Source: Leifsonia xyli (lineage in GTDB: Bacteria > Actinomycetota > Actinomycetes > Actinomycetales > Microbacteriaceae). From it: a DNA stretch of 64,000 nt. The position numbers were made by a program, and so were the translations under genes. Positions 8,287 to 16,833 of this stretch are shown piece after piece; positions within the stretch are counted from its first letter, which is position 1; each line of letters starts with the position of its first letter. The notes below the pieces were generated by a model. It ran no database searches and was not told where the DNA came from. It worked only from the letters and a program-made list of their open reading frames with translations. The stretch spans positions 488,258 to 552,257 of the forward strand of contig QFQR01000003.1 in assembly GCA_003243275.1 (NCBI GenBank), written 5' to 3'.

Positions 8287-8343
8287 GGCGTCAGTTTGTG
8301 TCGCCTCGCGCCGGGGCCTGGCGACCAAAAGTGACGCCTCAGG
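8282..8343. repeat. Family E palindrome carrying both stop codons of a convergent gene pair
   Basis: Arms CCTGAGGCGTCA and TGACGCCTCAGG are exact reverse complements, with inner partly paired GTTTGTGTCGCC and GGCGACCAAAAG. The TGA at the left end is the mazG stop, and the TGA read from the right end is the stop of the CGNR gene. A related element with the same inner GTCG...AAAGTG theme lies at 16732. Confidence 0.9.
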
Positions 8344-8887
8344 ATCCCGCGCGGGCCCGGTAGGCGCGCACCGCCATGCGGTTGCCGCAGCGGGTGGAGC
8401 AGAAGCGCTTCGAGCCGTTCTTGGAGAGGTCCACGAAGACCCCCGCGCAGTCGTCGGCCTCGCAGTTGCGCAGACGGTCGAGCCGCCCGGCGCGGATGAC
8501 GTCGACGAGCGCCATCGCGGCCTCCACGAGCATGCGGGTGGCGAGCGGCGAGTCCTTGTCGACGGCGTGGATGTGCCATCCGAGTCCGTCGTGGTCGACG
8601 AGCCGCGGCACGGCGCGGGCGTCGGCGAGGGTGTCGTTGACCCAGGCGACGACGGTCGCCTGGTCGGCACCCCAGATGGCACGCACGCGCCCGCGCATCT
8701 CGCGCACTTCGTTCACCTCGCGCTCGTCGTGATCGATGCGTCCGGAGAACTTCCAGCGACTCAGCAGCGCGTCGAGCTGCTGCCGGGTGGCGAGCTCGTC
8801 CGTGCCGCTCTCGGATGCCTCGGCCGCGGTGTCGAGGAGCAACGCCAGGAAGGTGAGATTCCATTCGGTGTCATGGGTGAAAAGCAT
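8339..8887 (-). CDS. CGNR zinc-finger protein (ABATE/DUF1470 family)
   Basis: The 182-residue protein has an N-terminal alpha/beta domain and a C-terminal treble-clef-like zinc finger, LRNCEADDCAGVFVDLSKNGSKRFCSTRCGNRMAVRAYRAR, with the four cysteines and the CGNR motif that names the family. Such proteins are probable DNA-binding transcription regulators, usually of a neighbouring gene. ATG 8887 (MLFTHDTEWNLTFLALLLD) is used. It is divergent from the EamA exporter gene 75 bp away, so regulation of that exporter is a reasonable guess. Confidence 0.88.
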   Translation of the reverse strand: MLFTHDTEWNLTFLALLLDTAAEASESGTDELATRQQLDALLSRWKFSGRIDHDEREVNEVREMRGRVRAIWGADQATVVAWVNDTLADARAVPRLVDHDGLGWHIHAVDKDSPLATRMLVEAAMALVDVIRAGRLDRLRNCEADDCAGVFVDLSKNGSKRFCSTRCGNRMAVRAYRARAGS

Positions 8888-8962
8888 TTGACTCCTGACC
8901 CCCTCGGGCGCTATCGTCACGACTGAACTCAACTTAGCCCATGACGCTCGAAGGGGGCGCGC

Positions 8963-10015
8963 ATGAACCGCACCGCCTCCCCGACGCGCCGCAGCATCCT
9001 CGGCATCGCGATGGGCCTCGCCGCCGGACTCGCCTTCGGCGCGGGCGGCACGATCGTGAAGCCCCTGTTCACCGAGGGGTGGACCCCCGGCGCCGCCGTG
9101 TTCGGACGCCTGGCCATCGCGGCGCTCGTGCTCGCCATCCCCGCACTCCTCGCCGTGCGGTTCGACCTGCGGCCGCTGCTGCGCGCCTGGAAGCTCGTGC
9201 TCGCCTACGCCCTGCTCGCCGTCGCCGGTGTGCAGCTCGCCTTCTACTCCGCGATCGAGCGCATCCCGGTGAGCATCGCGCTGATCATCGAATACCTCGC
9301 GCCCGTCGCCCTGCTGCTCGTCGCCTGGGCGCGCAGCCGCCGGATGCCGCACCGCGTCGTGCTGATCGGCGCGGCGCTCGCGGTCGGCGGCCTGCTGCTC
9401 GTCGTCGGTCCGAGCGGATCCGGATCCCTCGATCCGATCGGCGTGGCGCTCGCCGCCGTCGCCATGATCGGCGTCGCGTTCTACTACATCGTCGGGGAGC
9501 GCGCGCCCGTGGGGGTGCCGCCCGTGACGCTCGCCTGGTCGGGGTTCGTGCTCGGCGCACTCGCCCTCGCGGTCGCGGGCCTCACCGGCATCCTCCCGAT
9601 GCAGGCCACCTTCGGCGAGGCCGACTTCTTCGGGATGCGCACCCCGTGGTGGGTGCCGCTCGTGACGGTCGGCGTGTTCTCCACGGCCTTCGCCTATGTC
9701 GCGGGCATCACCGCGATCGGCATGCTCGGCACCCGGGTCGCGTCGTTCCTCGGGCTCAGCGAGGTGGTCTTCGCGGGAGTCATCGGCTGGATCGTGCTCG
9801 GCGAGGCGATCGCCCCGCTCGGCCTGCTCGGTGCGGCGCTCATCCTCGCGGGCGTCGTGCTCGTGCGGCTGGAGCCCGCGGTCGCCGAGGTGCTGCCCGA
9901 TCCCATGCCGGTCACCGAGCCGATCCCGATCGTCGCCGACACGGCGGATGCCCGGAACGCCCCGCCGCTCAGCGCCTCGGGGCAGTCGGCGAGCGAGACC
10001 GCTCGCCGCACCTGA
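8963..10015 (+). CDS. EamA (DMT) family transporter
   Basis: The 350-residue membrane protein has ten hydrophobic helices in two EamA repeats, beginning with the GLAAGLAFGAGGTIVKPLF motif, and a short polar C-terminal tail. Members export amino acids, nucleosides or other small metabolites by proton exchange (RhtA/YdcZ-like). The substrate is not evident. It is divergent from the CGNR regulator gene at 8339-8887, a common arrangement of exporter and regulator, and is followed after 12 bp by hisS, so both may share a transcript. Confidence 0.9.
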   Translation: MNRTASPTRRSILGIAMGLAAGLAFGAGGTIVKPLFTEGWTPGAAVFGRLAIAALVLAIPALLAVRFDLRPLLRAWKLVLAYALLAVAGVQLAFYSAIERIPVSIALIIEYLAPVALLLVAWARSRRMPHRVVLIGAALAVGGLLLVVGPSGSGSLDPIGVALAAVAMIGVAFYYIVGERAPVGVPPVTLAWSGFVLGALALAVAGLTGILPMQATFGEADFFGMRTPWWVPLVTVGVFSTAFAYVAGITAIGMLGTRVASFLGLSEVVFAGVIGWIVLGEAIAPLGLLGAALILAGVVLVRLEPAVAEVLPDPMPVTEPIPIVADTADARNAPPLSASGQSASETARRT

Positions 10016-10027
10016 CACAATCGAGAC

Positions 10028-11317
10028 GTGGCAACCCAGGTGAACCCTCCCCGCGGCATGCGGGACTTCCTCCCCGCCGAGAAGGCGCGCCGTGAGCGCA
10101 TCCTCGACATCATCCGGGAGTCGTACCGCGCCTACGGCTTCGACGAGATCGAGACCCCGGTCGTGGAGGATTCCGAGAGACTGCACTCGGGTCTCGGCGG
10201 CGACAACGAGAAGCTCGCCTTCGGGGTGCAGAAGCGCGGGCTCACGCGCGACGACCTCCACGCCGCCGAGGCGCCGCTCGACCTCGTCGATCTCGGCCTC
10301 CGCTTCGACCTCACCGTGCCGTTGGCCCGGTTCTACGCCACGCACCGGGCCGAGCTGCCCGCGGTGTTCCGCAGCGTCCAGGCGGCGCCCGTGTGGCGCG
10401 CCGAGCGACCGCAGAAGGGCCGCTACCGGCAGTTCGTGCAGTGCGATATCGACATCATCGGTGAGCCCGGATTCCAGGCGGAGGCGGAGCTGCTGGTCGC
10501 CTCGCTGGCGACCGTCGACGCACTCGGCCTGACCGAGGCCACCATCCGGGTGAACGACCGCCGGCTGCTGATCGGCATGCTGAGCGGCTTCGGTTTCCCG
10601 GCGGAGGGGCACGACGAGGCGCTCATCACGATCGACAAGCTCGACAAGGTCGGGCCGGACGGCGTCGTCGCCGAGTTGCTCGAGCGGGGTGCCGACGCGG
10701 ATGCGGTGGAGGCGTTCCGTGCCTTCCTCACCCGACCGCAGACCCGCGAGTGGAACCCCTTCGGCGAGCGCGCGATCCGCAAGGCCCTGCCCGAGGGGGC
10801 CGACGAGCAGGTGGTTGCCGAGCTCGTGGCGATCGGCGAGGCCGTCGCGGCGGCGCGCGGCGAGGAGTGGCCGCCGCTCGTATTCGACCCGTTCCTGGTG
10901 CGCGGCATGGGCTACTACACGGGCCCGATCTTCGAGCTCGCCCACCCGAGCCTGCCCTACTCGCTGGGCGGCGGCGGACGCTACGACGGAATGATCGGAC
11001 GCTTCCTCGGCACCGAGGTTCCCGCGACCGGGTTCTCGCTCGGCTTCGAGCGGCTCGCCGAACTGGTCGACCCGCCCGCAGCGTCCGGGGGCGCCGCGGT
11101 CGCGCTCGTGCACGACGCGGATGCGCCCCTCGGCACCCTGCTCGCGCTGCAGTCGGCGCTCGTCGCGCGCGGTGACCGCGCCCGGCTCGTCGCGCGGGCC
11201 AAGAACACCAAGCTGCAGCTCGAGAATCTCGCCGCGCAGGGCTTCACGACCTTCGCGTTCCTGGGGGCGGATGCCCCCGCATCCGTCGACGAGCTCGACC
11301 TCCGCCCCCTCGACTGA
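10028..11317 (+). CDS. hisS: Histidyl-tRNA synthetase
   Basis: Class II aminoacyl-tRNA synthetase that charges tRNA-His. The 429 residues begin VATQVNPPRGMRDFLPAEKARR (GTG start). Motif 2 region VWRAERPQKGRYRQFVQCDIDIIGE, the HisA motif RGMGYYTGPIFEL and motif 3 FSLGFERL are intact. The C-terminal anticodon-binding domain (about residues 340-429) ends near the usual place. It starts 12 bp after the EamA gene and is followed by a family B element and eno. Confidence 0.96.
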   Translation: MATQVNPPRGMRDFLPAEKARRERILDIIRESYRAYGFDEIETPVVEDSERLHSGLGGDNEKLAFGVQKRGLTRDDLHAAEAPLDLVDLGLRFDLTVPLARFYATHRAELPAVFRSVQAAPVWRAERPQKGRYRQFVQCDIDIIGEPGFQAEAELLVASLATVDALGLTEATIRVNDRRLLIGMLSGFGFPAEGHDEALITIDKLDKVGPDGVVAELLERGADADAVEAFRAFLTRPQTREWNPFGERAIRKALPEGADEQVVAELVAIGEAVAAARGEEWPPLVFDPFLVRGMGYYTGPIFELAHPSLPYSLGGGGRYDGMIGRFLGTEVPATGFSLGFERLAELVDPPAASGGAAVALVHDADAPLGTLLALQSALVARGDRARLVARAKNTKLQLENLAAQGFTTFAFLGADAPASVDELDLRPLD

Positions 11318-11411
11318 CCCACCGAGGCGTCCGCCTCTGCCTCTCAGCCCCGGCCGCCCGCCCCGCCCCGCCCTGTGCCGCCCCGCCCTGCGCCCCCGCG
11401 CCCCCGTGTGT

Positions 11412-11498
11412 GTCGAAAATGCAGGAGTACCCGGGCGTGTCGACCGCACCACCCCGCCCCGCGCGGGGGCTCGCCGCGGCGGCTCCTGCATTTTCGAC
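11412..11498. repeat. Family B element, 87 bp (copy 2 of 4)
   Basis: GTCGAAAATGCAGGAG and its exact reverse complement at the two ends, 87 bp in all. The core starts TACCCGGGCGTGTCG. It lies between hisS and eno, 84 bp before the eno start, in a C-rich stretch with no other gene. Confidence 0.9.
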
Positions 11499-11581
11499 GT
11501 GGGGGGATGGCGGATGTCGGCCCCGGTAGGATTCGAGTGGGCCGAGACGCCCTCCACACCACACCCCCTAAGGAGTTCACC

Positions 11582-12856
11582 GTGTCTGCAATCGAGGCCG
11601 TCGGCGCCCGCGAGATCCTCGACTCCCGAGGCAACCCGACCGTCGAGGTCGAGGTGCTCCTCGAAGACGGCACCGTCAGCCGTGCCGCCGTTCCCTCCGG
11701 TGCCTCCACCGGCGCCTTCGAGGCCTACGAACTCCGTGACGGCGACACGAGCCGCTACCTCGGCAAGGGCGTCGAGAAGGCAGTCGAGGGTGTGCTCGAC
11801 GTGCTCGGCCCCGCCATCGAAGGCTTCGAGGCCTCCGACCAGCGCCTCGTCGACGCCGAGCTGATCGACGCCGACGGCACCGAGAACAAGTCGCGCCTCG
11901 GCGCCAACGCCATCCTCGGCGTCTCGCTCGCCGTCGCGAAGGCCGCCGCCGACTCCGCCGACCTGCCCCTGTTCCGCTACCTCGGCGGACCCAACGCGCA
12001 CACCCTCCCTGTGCCGATGATGAACATCATCAACGGCGGCGCCCACGCCGACAACGGCCTCGACGCGCAGGAGATCATGATGCTTCCCGTCGGCGCGGGA
12101 AGCTTCCGCGAGGCGTTGCGCTGGGGTGCCGAGATCTACCACGCGCTCAAGTCGGAGCTGAAGGCCAAGGGCTACGCCACGGGGCTCGGCGACGAGGGCG
12201 GCTTCGCGCCCGACATCGCCACCGCCCGCGAGGCGCTCGACTTCATCATCGGCGCGGTCGAGAAGGCTGGCTACACGATGGGCGAGCAGATCGCGCTCGG
12301 CCTCGATGTCGCATCCACCGAGTTCTTCGAGGGAGGCGTCTACCGCTACGAGGGTCAGGAGCTCTCGGTCGAGCAGATGATCGGCTACTACGAGAAGCTC
12401 GTCGCCGACTACCCGATCATCACGATCGAGGACCCGCTCGCCGAGGACGACTGGGACGGCTACGTCGCCATCACCCGGGCGCTCGGCGACAAGGTGCAGC
12501 TCGTCGGCGACGACCTGTTCGTCACCAACCCGGTGCGCCTGCAGAAGGGCCTCGACCTCGGCGTCGCCAACTCGATCCTGGTGAAGGTCAACCAGATCGG
12601 CACGCTCACCGAGACCCTGGATGCGGTGGCCAAGGCCCAGCGCCACGGCTACACCGCGATCCTGTCGCACCGCTCGGGCGAGACCGAGGACACCACGATC
12701 GCCGACCTCGCGGTCGCGACGGATGCCGGCCAGATCAAGACGGGCGCCCCCGCGCGCTCGGAGCGGGTTGCGAAGTACAACCAGCTGCTGCGCATCGAGG
12801 AGGAGCTGGGCGAGGCCGCGGTCTACGCCGGTCGCGCCGCCTTCCGCGCCTCCTGA
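11582..12856 (+). CDS. eno: Enolase
   Basis: Interconverts 2-phosphoglycerate and phosphoenolpyruvate in glycolysis. The 424-residue protein starts VSAIEAVGAREILDSRGNPTVEVEV at GTG 11582, preceded by AAGGAG at good spacing. The flexible loop GASTGAFEAYELRDGD, the Mg2+ ligand region ITIEDPLAEDDW, the LVGDDLFVTNP strand and the signature ILVKVNQIGTLTET with LSHRSGETEDT are complete. It heads an eno-ftsB-DUF501 string typical of actinobacteria. Sequence upstream in the same frame is the family B element and is not part of the protein. Confidence 0.97.
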   Translation: MSAIEAVGAREILDSRGNPTVEVEVLLEDGTVSRAAVPSGASTGAFEAYELRDGDTSRYLGKGVEKAVEGVLDVLGPAIEGFEASDQRLVDAELIDADGTENKSRLGANAILGVSLAVAKAAADSADLPLFRYLGGPNAHTLPVPMMNIINGGAHADNGLDAQEIMMLPVGAGSFREALRWGAEIYHALKSELKAKGYATGLGDEGGFAPDIATAREALDFIIGAVEKAGYTMGEQIALGLDVASTEFFEGGVYRYEGQELSVEQMIGYYEKLVADYPIITIEDPLAEDDWDGYVAITRALGDKVQLVGDDLFVTNPVRLQKGLDLGVANSILVKVNQIGTLTETLDAVAKAQRHGYTAILSHRSGETEDTTIADLAVATDAGQIKTGAPARSERVAKYNQLLRIEEELGEAAVYAGRAAFRAS

Positions 12857-12879
12857 GCGACGCCGGCCTTCCGGGCGAC

Positions 12880-12918
12880 GCCGGGGCGGGGGCTCTCGCG
12901 GGAGCCACCTGCCCCGGC
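12880..12918 (+). terminator. Hairpin after eno
   Basis: GCCGGGGC...GCCCCGGC with an inner GGCTC/GAGCC pairing, 24 bp after the eno stop. There is no T-tract. It may lower transcription into ftsB or protect the eno mRNA end. Confidence 0.55.
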
Positions 12919-12979
12919 GTGCCGGCCCGCGGCGGCGTTCCTCGACCACCTCACGGGATGCGTCGCATAGCCTGGACGG

Positions 12980-13489
12980 GTGAGCCCGAGAACCCGCACC
13001 GAACGCGTGCCCGTCATGATGGCGGAGCCCCCGCGCGCCGCCGCGTGGCTGCGCAACTTCCGGCTCTCCGGCTTCGCGCTCACCGTGATCGGGTTGCTCG
13101 TCGCGGCGCTCGTGGTGCTCGCGCCGCAGCTGAAGACGCTCGTCGAGCAACGTCAGCAGATCGCGCAGCTCGAACAGCAGGTGGCGGGTGCGAAGGGCGA
13201 TCTCGACAAGCTCGACGCCGAGGTGAACCGCTGGAGCGATCCCGCCTACGTCGAGGCGCAGGCGCGCGACCGCCTCTACTACGTGTTCCCGGGTGACACC
13301 GCCTATCTCGTGGTCGACGCGGGCAGCGCCCCGGTCGCCGCCGACGCGCAGCCGATCAGCACCAGCATCCAGACCACGCGCGTCGACTGGGTGACGGCGC
13401 TGCTGTCCTCCGTGTACACGGCCGGGCTCACCGAGGCGACGCCGCAGCAGCTGGACAGCCCGACCCAGGGCGCCGGGAGCGCCGGATGA
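12980..13489 (+). CDS. ftsB: Septum formation initiator FtsB/DivIC
   Basis: Bitopic divisome protein that forms the FtsQLB complex at the septum. The 169 residues have a short cytoplasmic N-terminus, one TM helix at about 32-50 (GFALTVIGLLVAALVVLA), then a coiled coil (QLKTLVEQRQQIAQLEQQV) and the typical RWSDPAYVEAQARDRLYYVFPGD segment of the DivIC family. The long Ser/Thr/Gln-rich C-terminal tail is an actinobacterial feature. It overlaps the next gene by four bases (ATGA), indicating translational coupling. Confidence 0.92.
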   Translation: MSPRTRTERVPVMMAEPPRAAAWLRNFRLSGFALTVIGLLVAALVVLAPQLKTLVEQRQQIAQLEQQVAGAKGDLDKLDAEVNRWSDPAYVEAQARDRLYYVFPGDTAYLVVDAGSAPVAADAQPISTSIQTTRVDWVTALLSSVYTAGLTEATPQQLDSPTQGAGSAG

Positions 13490-14004
13490 CGCGTCCGCCG
13501 TTCGCGCCGCCCACCGACGCGGAGGTGGAGGTCGTCTCGCGTCAGCTCGGTCGCCCGGCGCGCGGGGTCATCGGCATCGCGGCACGCTGCGTGTGCGGCA
13601 ACCCGACGGTCGTCGCGACGAGCCCGCGACTGCCCGACGGCACCCCGTTCCCGACGCTCTACTACCTCTCGCATCCGGGGGCGACCGCCGCGCTGTCGAC
13701 GCTCGAGGCGACCGGCGTCATGCCCGAGCTCGCCGCGACGCTCGAGGGCGAGACGGCGGATGCCTACCGCGGCGCGCACGAGGCCTACCTCGCCGATCGC
13801 GACGGTGTCGAGGTGGTCGACGAGCTGGCCGGCTTCTCGGCGGGCGGCATGCCCGACCGAGTCAAGTGCCTGCACGCGCTCGCCGCGCACGCGCTCGCCG
13901 CGGGCCCGGGGGTGAACCCGATCGGGGATGCGGCGCTCGCGCGCGCGAGCTGGTCGCCGGAACGCTGCACCTGCGCCGAGCCGGGTGCCGCGCGCGAGAC
14001 CTGA
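13486..14004 (+). CDS. DUF501 family protein
   Basis: The 172-residue soluble protein has the DUF501 landmarks: QLGRPARGVIGIAARCVCGNPTVVATSPRLPDGTPFPTLYYLSHP at the N-terminus and the RVKCLHALAAHALAAGPGVNPIGD segment in the second half, with conserved cysteines that could bind metal. The function of the family is unknown to me. In actinobacteria it sits between ftsB and ppx; here the ppx gene is replaced by a subtilase. It overlaps ftsB by four bases and the subtilase starts one base after its stop, so the three look like one operon. Confidence 0.93.
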   Translation: MTRPPFAPPTDAEVEVVSRQLGRPARGVIGIAARCVCGNPTVVATSPRLPDGTPFPTLYYLSHPGATAALSTLEATGVMPELAATLEGETADAYRGAHEAYLADRDGVEVVDELAGFSAGGMPDRVKCLHALAAHALAAGPGVNPIGDAALARASWSPERCTCAEPGAARET

Positions 14005-14005
14005 G

Positions 14006-15238
14006 ATGCTGCGTCGTCCGGCCGCCCTCGCGGGGGTGCTCGTCGTGCTCCTCGTCGCCGGCTCTGCGGCTCCGGCGGTCGCCGCCCCCGCGGACGCGGT
14101 GCGCAGCGCCGAGTACTGGCTCGACGACTACGGCATCCGCGACGCCTGGAAGGTGACGCGCGGCAAGGGCGTCACGATCGCCGTCATCGACACGGGCGTC
14201 GGCACCCCGCGCGAGCTCGCCGGCTCCGTCGTCGGCGGCACCGACTTCTCAGGGAGTGGCACCGCCGACGGGCGCACCCCGGTGGGCTCAGACGGCGAAC
14301 ACGGCACCCTCGTCGCCTCGCTCGCGGCCGGCCGCGGCACGGGTGACGGCAGCGGCGTGATCGGCAGCGCCCCCGAGGCGTCCGTGCTCGCGATCTCGAT
14401 CGGGTTCGAGGGCGGCGACTCCGACCAGCAGATCGCGGATGCCGTGCGCTGGGCCGTCGATCAGGGCGCCGACGTCATCAACATGTCGCTGACCCGCAAC
14501 ACCCTCGACTGGCCGGAGAGCTGGGATGACGCCTTCTCCTACGCCGCCGCGCATGATGTCGTGGTGGTCGCGGCGGCGGGCAACCGCGGGTCCGGCACCG
14601 AGGAGGTCGGTGCACCGGCGACGATGCCCGGCGTGCTGACCGTCGCGGGCGTCGACCGCGACGGGCGCAGCAGCCAGCGCGCGTCGGCGCAGGGGGTGAC
14701 GATCGGCGTCTCGGCACCGAGCGAGGACCTCGTGGGCGTGATGCCCGACGGCAGCTACGTGCGCTGGAGCGGCACGAGCGGGGCGACGCCGATCGTGGCG
14801 GGGGTGGTCGCGCTCGTGCGGGCCGCGCATCCCGACCTCGACGCGGCGAACGTCATCGAGCGCCTCACGGCGACGGCGCGCGACGTGGGGCAGCCGGGGG
14901 CGGATGTCACCTACGGCTTCGGACTGCTGGACGCCTCGGCCGCGGTGAGCGCCGAGGTGCCGGAGGTCACGGCGAACCCGATGGGCGATCTCGGGGAGTG
15001 GATCCGCGTCAACCGGCGGCAGCAGACATCCGGCGGTGCGCTCGAGGCGGGGCCGGCACCGGTCGCGCAGGCCGCGCCCGAGCGGCCGTTCGACCCGGTC
15101 GGGGTGCTGTTGCCGACGCCGATGCTGCTCAGTCGGGTCGGGGCGCCGTTGCTCGGCGCGGCGATCGTGGTCTTCATCGTCGGAGGGTTCCTGGTGGGGG
15201 CCCTTGGTCCGTACCGAGGCACCCGCCGCAGGCGGTAG
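14006..15238 (+). CDS. Mycosin-like S8 serine protease, membrane anchored
   Basis: The 410 residues show a signal peptide (about 1-27, AVAAPAD at the cleavage area), a subtilisin domain with the catalytic triad Asp62 (VIDTGVG), His99 (DGEHGTLVASL) and Ser258 (SGTSGATPIVAG), and oxyanion Asn193. A linker with PEVTANPMGDLGEW and a C-terminal TM helix (LLGAAIVVFIVGGFLVGAL) followed by basic residues anchor it outside the cell. The layout is that of mycosins (MycP), which in mycobacteria work with type VII (ESX) secretion. No ESX gene is in the window. It follows DUF501 after one base. Confidence 0.9.
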   Translation: MLRRPAALAGVLVVLLVAGSAAPAVAAPADAVRSAEYWLDDYGIRDAWKVTRGKGVTIAVIDTGVGTPRELAGSVVGGTDFSGSGTADGRTPVGSDGEHGTLVASLAAGRGTGDGSGVIGSAPEASVLAISIGFEGGDSDQQIADAVRWAVDQGADVINMSLTRNTLDWPESWDDAFSYAAAHDVVVVAAAGNRGSGTEEVGAPATMPGVLTVAGVDRDGRSSQRASAQGVTIGVSAPSEDLVGVMPDGSYVRWSGTSGATPIVAGVVALVRAAHPDLDAANVIERLTATARDVGQPGADVTYGFGLLDASAAVSAEVPEVTANPMGDLGEWIRVNRRQQTSGGALEAGPAPVAQAAPERPFDPVGVLLPTPMLLSRVGAPLLGAAIVVFIVGGFLVGALGPYRGTRRRR

Positions 15239-15277
15239 ATTGAAGGCGACTTTTCCCCCAATGAGGAGACTTTCCCG

Positions 15278-16600
15278 GTGCCCAAGATCCTGATCGTCGG
15301 AGGCGGCTATGCCGGCTTCTACACCGCCAAGAAGCTCGAGAAGCACCTGCGTCACGGCGAGGCCGAGGTCACGATGGTCGACCCGCTGCCGTACATGACC
15401 TACCAGCCGTTCCTCCCGGAGGTCGCGGCGGGCTCCATCGAGCCGCGTCACGCGGTCGTCGCGCACCGTCGTCACCTCAAGAAGACGAAGGTCATCACGG
15501 CGAAGGTGACCAAGGTCGACCACGCCGCGAAGACGGCCGAGATCACGCCTGCCGTCGGCGAGCCGTGGACGGTCGACTACGACACGATCGTCATGACCGC
15601 GGGTGCCGTCTCGCGCACCTTCCCCATCCCGGGCGTCGCCGACCAGGCCATCGGCCTGAAGAACATCGAGGAGGCGATGTCGATCCGCGACCGCCTCACC
15701 GACAACTTCGCGAAGGCCTCGAACCTCCCGGCGGGCCCTGAGCGCGACCGGCTGCTGACCGTCGTCGTGGTCGGCGGCGGTTTCGCGGGCATCGAGGTGT
15801 TCGCGGAGCTCCGCAGCTTCGCGAGCTCGCTCGTGGGCGCCTACGACACGATCTCCTTCGACGACACCCAGTTCCACCTCATCGAGGCGATGGGGCGGAT
15901 CATGCCCGAGGTGTCGCTGCCGACGAGCCACTGGGTGCTGAAGAACCTCGACCAGCGCGGCGCGACCGTGCACCTCGACACGCAGCTCGCATCCGCCGTC
16001 GACGGGCGCATCGAGCTGTCGACGGGTGAGAGCTTCGAGTCGGACCTCATCGTGTGGACCGCGGGCGTCATGGCGAACCCCGTCGTGCGCGGCACCGACC
16101 TGCCGATCGAGGAGCGCGGCCGGCTGCGCGCGCAGGCCGATCTGCGCATCGTCGACGAGAACGGCGAGGTCGTGCCGAACGCGTGGACCGCGGGGGATGT
16201 CGCGGCGGTGCCCGACCTCTCGGGCGGCGGCGTGGGCGGTTTCTGCGTGCCGAACGCGCAGCACGCCGTTCGGCAGGGCAAGCGGCTCGCGAAGAACCTC
16301 GTCGCGGAGCTGCGCGGCGACGCGCCTGTCGACTACTTCCACAAGAACCTGGGTGCGGTCGCCGGTCTCGGCCTCTACGTGGGCGTCTACCAGTACCGCA
16401 AGCTCGCGGTGAAGGGCTTCCTCGCCTGGCTGATGCACCGCGGCTACCATGGCTTCGCGATGCCGATGTGGGAGCGCAAGGTCCGCGTCTTCGGCAACTG
16501 GATCGTCAACTTCCTGTTCCGCCGCGACCTGGTCGGCATCCCGGCCCGCGACGTGCCGCGCGAGTCGTTCGAGGCCTTCGCCTCGCGCCCGAAGGCGTAG
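15278..16600 (+). CDS. ndh: Type II NADH dehydrogenase (NDH-2)
   Basis: Single-subunit, non-proton-pumping NADH:quinone oxidoreductase on the inner face of the membrane. The 440 residues start at GTG 15278 after an AGGAGA site. FAD-binding GGGYAGFYTAKKLEK is at the N-terminus and the second dinucleotide motif VVVVGGGFAGIEVFAEL is near residue 165. The quinone-site region and a C-terminal amphipathic membrane-binding part (RRDLVGIPARDVPRESF) are present. A second FAD contact (WTAGDVAAVPD) is complete. It stands alone, followed by a tRNA gene on the other strand. Confidence 0.93.
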   Translation: MPKILIVGGGYAGFYTAKKLEKHLRHGEAEVTMVDPLPYMTYQPFLPEVAAGSIEPRHAVVAHRRHLKKTKVITAKVTKVDHAAKTAEITPAVGEPWTVDYDTIVMTAGAVSRTFPIPGVADQAIGLKNIEEAMSIRDRLTDNFAKASNLPAGPERDRLLTVVVVGGGFAGIEVFAELRSFASSLVGAYDTISFDDTQFHLIEAMGRIMPEVSLPTSHWVLKNLDQRGATVHLDTQLASAVDGRIELSTGESFESDLIVWTAGVMANPVVRGTDLPIEERGRLRAQADLRIVDENGEVVPNAWTAGDVAAVPDLSGGGVGGFCVPNAQHAVRQGKRLAKNLVAELRGDAPVDYFHKNLGAVAGLGLYVGVYQYRKLAVKGFLAWLMHRGYHGFAMPMWERKVRVFGNWIVNFLFRRDLVGIPARDVPRESFEAFASRPKA

Positions 16601-16631
16601 CGCGCGCGGTCGGTCCACGCGCCGGATGCGG

Positions 16632-16705
16632 TGCCCTCGCTGGGATTCGAACCCAGACTGAGGCGATTTTAAGTCGCCTGCCTCTGCCGGTTGGGCTACG
16701 AGGGC
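16632..16705 (-). tRNA. tRNA-Leu(UAA) with a short variable loop
   Basis: A 74-nt cloverleaf on the minus strand: acceptor GCCCTCG/CGAGGGC (7 bp), anticodon stem GGCGA/TCGCC with loop CTTAAAA (anticodon TAA), T arm CTGGG-TTCGAAT-CCCAG and discriminator A. The segment between acceptor and anticodon stem is 20 nt and contains AACCGGCAGA, matching the D arm layout of tRNA-Leu. The variable region is only TCAGT (5 nt), although tRNA-Leu normally has a long arm. CCA is not encoded. The assignment to Leu rests on the anticodon, D arm and discriminator. Confidence 0.85.
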
Positions 16706-16731
16706 GTGGCTCCATTCTGCCGTCAGGCGTC

Positions 16732-16786
16732 GAGACGGCGGTTGCGACCCATCCGCCGTGCGGTTTCGGGTCGAAAGTGCCGTCTC
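16732..16786. repeat. Family E-like palindrome upstream of tetR
   Basis: GAGACGGCGGTTGCGACCC and GGGTCGAAAGTGCCGTCTC form imperfect inverted arms of 19 bp in a 55-bp element. The inner part (GTCGAAAGTG) resembles the element at 8282 (GCGACCAAAAGTGACG). It lies between the tRNA gene and the tetR promoter. Confidence 0.7.
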
Positions 16787-16833
16787 GGCGAGGGATGGGG
16801 GAGTCGGCGCGCGCACCCCGAACGGGGGGACTG

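Noticed and set aside
8888..13150. Minus-strand open frame of over 4 kb covering the EamA gene, hisS and eno
   Set aside because: Only its last part (8339-8887) is the real CGNR gene. The rest is antisense to three well-defined genes and shows no domain.
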